64,000 bases of DNA, taken from Oscillospiraceae bacterium (lineage in GTDB: Bacteria > Bacillota > Clostridia > Oscillospirales > Ruminococcaceae). This document shows positions 60,008 to 64,000 of the stretch, piece after piece (the first letter of the stretch is position 1; each line of letters opens with the position of its first letter). The translations under genes and the position numbers were made by a program. The DNA lies in the NCBI GenBank assembly GCA_022793675.1, contig JAAWDH010000041.1, positions 124,001-188,000 of the forward strand, read 5' to 3'. The notes beneath the pieces are model-generated. The model worked only from the letters and a program-made list of their open reading frames with translations, was not told the origin of the DNA and searched no databases.

Positions 60008-60970
60008 GTGATTGATATCGAAACAGTTGGAAGGCTGGCGCCGACGCCAAGCGGGCGAATGCATCTAGGAAACGTATTCTGCGCACTGCTGGCCTGGCTT
60101 TCAGCCAGGCAGGCCGGCGGAAAGGTGCTGCTGCGGATCGAAGACCTGGATCAGGTACGCGCGCCGAGACGGTACGCCGGGCTGCTGGAAGAAGACTTTT
60201 GCTGGCTGGGGATCAGCTGGGACGAAGGCGGATCCCGGGGCGGGCCGCAGGGACCTTACTACCAAAGCGAACGCAGCGAAATATATCTCCAGTGCCTGCA
60301 AAAACTCGAAAAGCTGACCTATCCTTGCTTTTGCAGCAGAGCAGAACTCCACGCCGCCGAAGCTCCCCATATGTCCGACGGGCGCTTCCTCTACACAGGG
60401 CGCTGCCGGGGACTTACTGCTGCCGAGATTGCCGAAAAACGCCGCCAGCGCCCGCCAGCTGTGCGGATTGCGGTGCCGGAAGAAACTATCCGCTTTGACG
60501 ACCTGCGCGATGGGCCGCAGCAGGCGCTGCTGACAAAGGCCTGCGGCGACTTTGTCATCCGGCGGGCCGATGGGGTGTTTGCCTACCAGCTGGCCACGGC
60601 AGCCGACGACGCGCTGATGGGCGTCACGCAAGTCGTACGGGGCAGCGACCTCTTGGGTTCCACCTTCCAGCAGCGCTGGCTGCAAAAACTTTTGGGGCTG
60701 CCTTCGCCGCGTTACGGCCATATCCCGCTGCTGACCGCCCCCGACGGACGGCGGCTCTCCAAGCGGGACGGCGACCTTGACCTTGGGGCGCTGCGGCAGC
60801 GCGGCGTCCGCCCGGAACGGATCACCGGCCTGCTGGGGTACCTGGCGGGGCTGCTGGAAAAACCAGAAGAAGCCTCGCCAGGGGCGCTTATCCCGCTGTT
60901 TGATTGGGCAAAAATCCCTAAACAGGAAGTAGCGCTCACCGAAACACACTGCCGCTTCCTATTCGGCTAA
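60008..60970 (+). CDS. gluQ: Glutamyl-Q tRNA(Asp) synthetase
   Basis: 320 residues. A class I GluRS catalytic domain without an anticodon-binding domain; transfers glutamate to queuosine in tRNA-Asp. APTPSGRMHLGN near 11-22 is the HIGH motif, C107, C109, Y129 and C133 form the zinc site, and LSKRDG is the KMSKS-like loop. GTG at 60008 is chosen because the earlier ATG at 59915 lies inside an intergenic repeat and would add 31 residues unlike the family. Overlaps the convergent isomerase gene by 12 bp. Confidence 0.9.
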   Translation: MIDIETVGRLAPTPSGRMHLGNVFCALLAWLSARQAGGKVLLRIEDLDQVRAPRRYAGLLEEDFCWLGISWDEGGSRGGPQGPYYQSERSEIYLQCLQKLEKLTYPCFCSRAELHAAEAPHMSDGRFLYTGRCRGLTAAEIAEKRRQRPPAVRIAVPEETIRFDDLRDGPQQALLTKACGDFVIRRADGVFAYQLATAADDALMGVTQVVRGSDLLGSTFQQRWLQKLLGLPSPRYGHIPLLTAPDGRRLSKRDGDLDLGALRQRGVRPERITGLLGYLAGLLEKPEEASPGALIPLFDWAKIPKQEVALTETHCRFLFG

Positions 60971-61738
60971 CTGCCGCATAACCGAAAGCCCGGCGGCCAG
61001 CTCGTCCGTGCTGCCATAGCTTTCCTGGTAAAGCTCCATCACGACGCCGCCCTTGTAATCGGTCTTTTTCAGCCAGGCAAACAGCGCCGCCAAGTCCTCC
61101 GTCCCTTTCCCCACCGGCAGGCAGTCGCTGCCCGCATCGGCGTCGCTTAGATGGATATGCCGCACCGATTCCCCCAGCGGTTCGAGATAATCCCAAAAGC
61201 TGTGCCCGGCGCGCTTGGCCTGCTTGACATCCAGCGTAAAGGCCGCCAGCTCCCCCAAATGGGCCTTCATCCGGGTTAGGAAGCCGATATCCTTGCTGCG
61301 GCAGCGGACAACGTTTTCCTGGGCAAGCGTCACGCCGTATTCCCGTCCGATTAAGGCCAGCTTCCCGAAGCGGTCGAAAGCTTCCCCCTCCGGCGGCCAA
61401 TCCCCTGGGTTGTCGCCATGGAAAACCAGCACTTCCGCCCCAAGGATGGCTGCCGCCTCAAAAAAGCGGCGGTAGAGGCCAAAGCCTTCCTGCAAGCGCC
61501 GCTCATATCTGGAAAAAAAGAGCATCGGCTCCAGGCCCGAGGTGAAGGGATGTAACGACACCACCCGCGTCCCCAGCACGTCCAGCTGCCGCCGCAGCTT
61601 TTCCAGGTAGGCAGGGCCTATTTCACTGTAGGCGTTGGCAAAAAATTCTAAGTACGGGACCTGCCGCTCTGCCAGAAAAACGGCGGCTTCTTCTGCCAGC
61701 ATCGGGTAGAGGCAGGCGGTAGAAATGCCCAGTTTCAT
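60959..61738 (-). CDS. Sugar phosphate isomerase/epimerase family protein
   Basis: 259 residues, xylose isomerase-like TIM barrel (AP endonuclease 2 superfamily). Metal-ligand positions fit E148-type LAQENV, FTLDVKQAKRAG near 174, HIHLSDAD near 200 and VVMELY near 238. Substrate unknown. AAGGAGGG precedes the ATG. Separated from secF by a terminator. Confidence 0.85.
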   Translation of the reverse strand: MKLGISTACLYPMLAEEAAVFLAERQVPYLEFFANAYSEIGPAYLEKLRRQLDVLGTRVVSLHPFTSGLEPMLFFSRYERRLQEGFGLYRRFFEAAAILGAEVLVFHGDNPGDWPPEGEAFDRFGKLALIGREYGVTLAQENVVRCRSKDIGFLTRMKAHLGELAAFTLDVKQAKRAGHSFWDYLEPLGESVRHIHLSDADAGSDCLPVGKGTEDLAALFAWLKKTDYKGGVVMELYQESYGSTDELAAGLSVMRQLAE

Positions 61739-61763
61739 AACAATACCCTCCTTTTTGATACCG

Positions 61764-61797
61764 AAAAGCCGCCGGGATACGCTGCCGGCGGCTTTTT
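61764..61797. terminator. Terminator after secD-secF
   Basis: Stem AAAAGCCGCCGG / CCGGCGGCTTTTT between secF and the isomerase gene. The plus side has the longer U-tract, and the minus side ends CTTTTCGG. Confidence 0.75.
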
Positions 61798-61809
61798 CCT
61801 GTTAATAAT

Positions 61810-62772
61810 TTAAGCTTGCGCTTCTGTTTCCTGCTTGGGCGGCTGCGTTTTCTTGCCGCGCTCCCGCCAAGCCGCCCAGCTGGGCGAGCAAAGGCAGATG
61901 GACGAGTAAGAACCCGATAAAAGGCCGATAATCAGCGGGAAGGAGAAGGTGACGATGGAGTCGACCTGGTTGATAAAAGCCATGATGCAGACCACTGCCA
62001 TCGCCATCAGCGTAGAAACCGTGGTGTGGATCGTCCGCCCCAGCGTCTGGTTGATGCTGTCGTTGACCAGTTCAAAGAGGGGCTTGGTCTTGCCGTAAAG
62101 CTTCTCATTTTCGCGGATACGGTCGAAAATGACGATGGTGTCGTTGACCGAATAGCCCAGGATGACCAGCACCACCGCCATAAAGTTGTCGTCCAGCGGC
62201 ATCCGGAAGATGATAAAGGTCGCAAAAACCATCAGCACATCGTGAATCAGCGCCAGTACCGAGAAGACGCCCGCCGACCAGCCGCCAATGCGCTTAAAGC
62301 GCAGAGCGATATAGACAACCATGAACAGCGCGGCAAAAAACACCGCCACCAGGCATTTGAGCAGGAAGTCCTTGCCCATTGTAGGGGAAACGCTGTTGAC
62401 TGATACGCTTTGGATGTTGTTATCGGGGAATGTCTCTTGCAGCTTCTGCAAAAGGGCGGCCTGTTCCTCCACTGGGATGCCCTCAGAGCCAGCGAACTCA
62501 ATGTTGAAGTTTTCCTCGCCAGTCTGGATGTTCTGCGCGCCGGCGATGGAGATATGCTGGCCGGTTTGGGCTTCGACCGCCTGTTTGAAGGCCTGTTCCG
62601 AAACCTCGCCGCTGTAGGAGTAGGAAGCCATGGTGCCGCCGCGGAACTGGATATCAATGCGCACGCCGAAAATAAACATACAGATAAGGGCGATGGCAAA
62701 CAGCCCGCCAGAAACCATATAATAGATTTTCCTTGACTTGATATAGTCAAAATTCCAAGTTTTTGGGGCCAT
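61810..62772 (-). CDS. secF: Protein translocase subunit SecF
   Basis: 320 residues. Six membrane helices with a large first extracytoplasmic loop (about 40-130). GGTMASYSYSG near 44, the FKRIGGW / SVLALIHDVLM region near 166-180, and NDTIVIFDRIREN near 208-220 are SecF signatures. Works with SecD, using proton motive force to help release secreted proteins. Its ATG overlaps the secD stop by one base (TAATG). The C-terminal tail is short and charged. Confidence 0.95.
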   Translation of the reverse strand: MAPKTWNFDYIKSRKIYYMVSGGLFAIALICMFIFGVRIDIQFRGGTMASYSYSGEVSEQAFKQAVEAQTGQHISIAGAQNIQTGEENFNIEFAGSEGIPVEEQAALLQKLQETFPDNNIQSVSVNSVSPTMGKDFLLKCLVAVFFAALFMVVYIALRFKRIGGWSAGVFSVLALIHDVLMVFATFIIFRMPLDDNFMAVVLVILGYSVNDTIVIFDRIRENEKLYGKTKPLFELVNDSINQTLGRTIHTTVSTLMAMAVVCIMAFINQVDSIVTFSFPLIIGLLSGSYSSICLCSPSWAAWRERGKKTQPPKQETEAQA

Positions 62773-64000
62773 TATTTATCACCTCCATACAGATAAGGCT
62801 TGCGCAGCGGTTTGAAGCGCGAAATGGATTTGAGCATTAGCCGGGAGGCAGTAACGCCAAAGATGAAGTTCAGCACCGCGCCGACCAGCAGCGTATAGCC
62901 AAAGGAGTAGATGCTGCCGGCGGTAGAAGGCCCGAACATGAAAAACAGCGGCGTCAACAGCTTGGCAAACAGCGAATCAGGCGGCCCAAACGCGCCCATT
63001 AGGATGATAGCGACGATAATCAGCGTCAGGTTGCCGTCCAAAATTGCTGTAAAGGCCCGCTGGTAACCCAGCGTAATAGCGCCGTCGATGGATTTGCCGG
63101 CGCGGATTTCCTCACGGATACGGGCAGCTGTAATGACGTTTGCGTCAACGCCCATACCGATGGAGAGGATAATACCGGCGATACCCGGCAGGGTCAGCGT
63201 AAAGCTTGGGACAAAGGAGAAGAAGCCCGAAACAGCGGCGATGGAACCGGCAATCTGCCCCAGCAAAGCAATAGCGGCAATAAAACCAGGCAGCCGGAAG
63301 AAGGCGATAATATAGATGGCAATTGCGATATAGGCAATCACGCCCGCCTGGACCATCACGTCGCGTGCGCCCATTCCCATTGTGGGGTTGATGGTGCTGT
63401 AGTTTTCGGTTTGCAGCTTAAAAGGCAGCGCGCCGGAATTGATGCGGTTGGCCAGCGACTGGGCTTCCTCGGCGGTGAAATTGCCGCTGATTGAGGCCTG
63501 CCCATCGGTGATCGGGACGTTGACGTTGGGGTAGGAAATCATGATGTCGTCCATCCAGATAGAGATGCAGCCATTGCCGGCAAGCCTTGTTGTCGCTTCA
63601 GCAAAAGCGGCTTTGCCAGAGTCGTTGAGTTCCAGCGAAACGCCGTAGCGGTCGCTTTCAGAGGCAGCCTGGGCGTTATAGTAGGCCGAAGCGCTCTTGA
63701 CGTCCTTGCCTTCCAGGATGATATTCTCGGCTGTAACGCCGGTAGGCAGCCCAAGCTCGTCCACCTCGCGGCCCTCGCGGAAGGTCAGCAGCGCCGTTTC
63801 GCCCAGCTCCTTAATTGCGGCCTCAGGGTTGAAGTCCGACTCCCCTTCCTTCCAGGGAAAACGGACGATAATACGGTCCTTATCGTAGTCGGTATAGACC
63901 TCGTAGTCGGTGATATGCAAAGACACAAGCCGCGTGGTGATAACTGATTCGGCAGCGTCCATCTGGGCTTCGGTAGCGTCCACCCCGTCCGGCGGGGTAA
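62772..64000 (-). CDS. secD: Protein translocase subunit SecD, 5' end outside the window
   Basis: About 409 codons are inside the window, and the frame stays open to the edge (reading TPPDGVDATEAQMD), so the start codon and the first helix are missing. Visible parts: P1 domain segments (MDAAESVITTRLVSLHITDY), then ISGNFTAEEAQSLANRINSGALPF and the C-terminal five-helix membrane block with GIAGIILSIGMGVDANVI and the conserved DANV. Cotranscribed with secF. Confidence 0.95.
   Translation of the reverse strand, partial: TPPDGVDATEAQMDAAESVITTRLVSLHITDYEVYTDYDKDRIIVRFPWKEGESDFNPEAAIKELGETALLTFREGREVDELGLPTGVTAENIILEGKDVKSASAYYNAQAASESDRYGVSLELNDSGKAAFAEATTRLAGNGCISIWMDDIMISYPNVNVPITDGQASISGNFTAEEAQSLANRINSGALPFKLQTENYSTINPTMGMGARDVMVQAGVIAYIAIAIYIIAFFRLPGFIAAIALLGQIAGSIAAVSGFFSFVPSFTLTLPGIAGIILSIGMGVDANVITAARIREEIRAGKSIDGAITLGYQRAFTAILDGNLTLIIVAIILMGAFGPPDSLFAKLLTPLFFMFGPSTAGSIYSFGYTLLVGAVLNFIFGVTASRLMLKSISRFKPLRKPYLYGGDK

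Overview
The window reads as chromosome of a GC-rich (by eye, mid to high fifties percent), endospore-forming, anaerobic Firmicute, most likely a clostridial relative of the Oscillospiraceae/Ruminococcaceae. The evidence is spoIVA with an adjacent sipL-type gene, ricT (yaaT), darA, a 2[4Fe-4S] ferredoxin, an oxygen-sensitive radical SAM sulfatase maturase, strong AGGAGG ribosome binding sites and canonical TTGACA/TATAAT promoters with 17-bp spacers. No phage, insertion sequence, CRISPR array or rRNA was seen. Most genes lie on the minus strand.

Layout. 0.1-6 kb: VanZ-like membrane protein, ilvE, two tRNA-Val genes, a small nucleotidyltransferase, serCA. 6-14 kb: an M23 (SpoIIQ-like) peptidase facing glyA across a 250-bp palindrome, then a minus-strand run starting with anmK and followed by a serine hydrolase, a DUF3810 protein, a Gfo/Idh-like oxidoreductase and a choline-binding-repeat protein, which looks like a cell-wall and muropeptide neighbourhood. 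14-18.6 kb: sipL-spoIVA, a LiaF-like protein, ferredoxin. 18.7-23.5 kb: sulfatase maturase, YaaO-like decarboxylase, darA, holB, ricT. 23.8-27.6 kb: corA and two exopolysaccharide genes. 27.9-36.1 kb: a purine operon purE-C-M-N-(GNAT)-(SUMF1-like)-purO-purH(AICAR transformylase only)-purD. 36.2-39.7 kb: GNAT, an orphan secreted protein, HD phosphohydrolase, KtrB/TrkH. 40-49.4 kb: an arginine operon argG-H-C-(methyltransferase)-J-B-(FMN-binding)-D-F. 49.9-58.3 kb: a TPR-SUFU protein and asnS-larE-(hydrolase)-larB-larC-(GNAT), an HI0933 flavoprotein. 58.4-64 kb: a Cys-type sulfatase, gluQ, a TIM-barrel isomerase, secF and secD, which runs off the window.

How it fits together. Arginine is made from glutamate by the ArgJ acetyl cycle through to argininosuccinate lyase, with all steps except carbamoyl phosphate synthesis present. 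Serine, glycine and one-carbon units (serA, serC, glyA) feed the purine operon, where the last two steps are done by separate AICAR transformylase and archaeal-type IMP cyclohydrolase proteins instead of fused PurH. The sulfatase at 58.4 kb carries a Cys-type formylglycine motif, and a maturase able to activate it lies at 22.4 kb. larE, larB and larC make the nickel-pincer nucleotide, but no larA is present.

The most unusual feature is non-coding: a family of roughly 90-110 bp intergenic repeats, bounded by GTACGGGTCGC on one side and CTGCGTCGATA on the other, occurs in several gaps in both orientations. Two copies in opposite orientation form the large palindrome at 7129-7378. A second repeat family links 23.5-23.85 kb with 39.9-40.0 kb. 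I know of no described element that matches either, but I cannot search.
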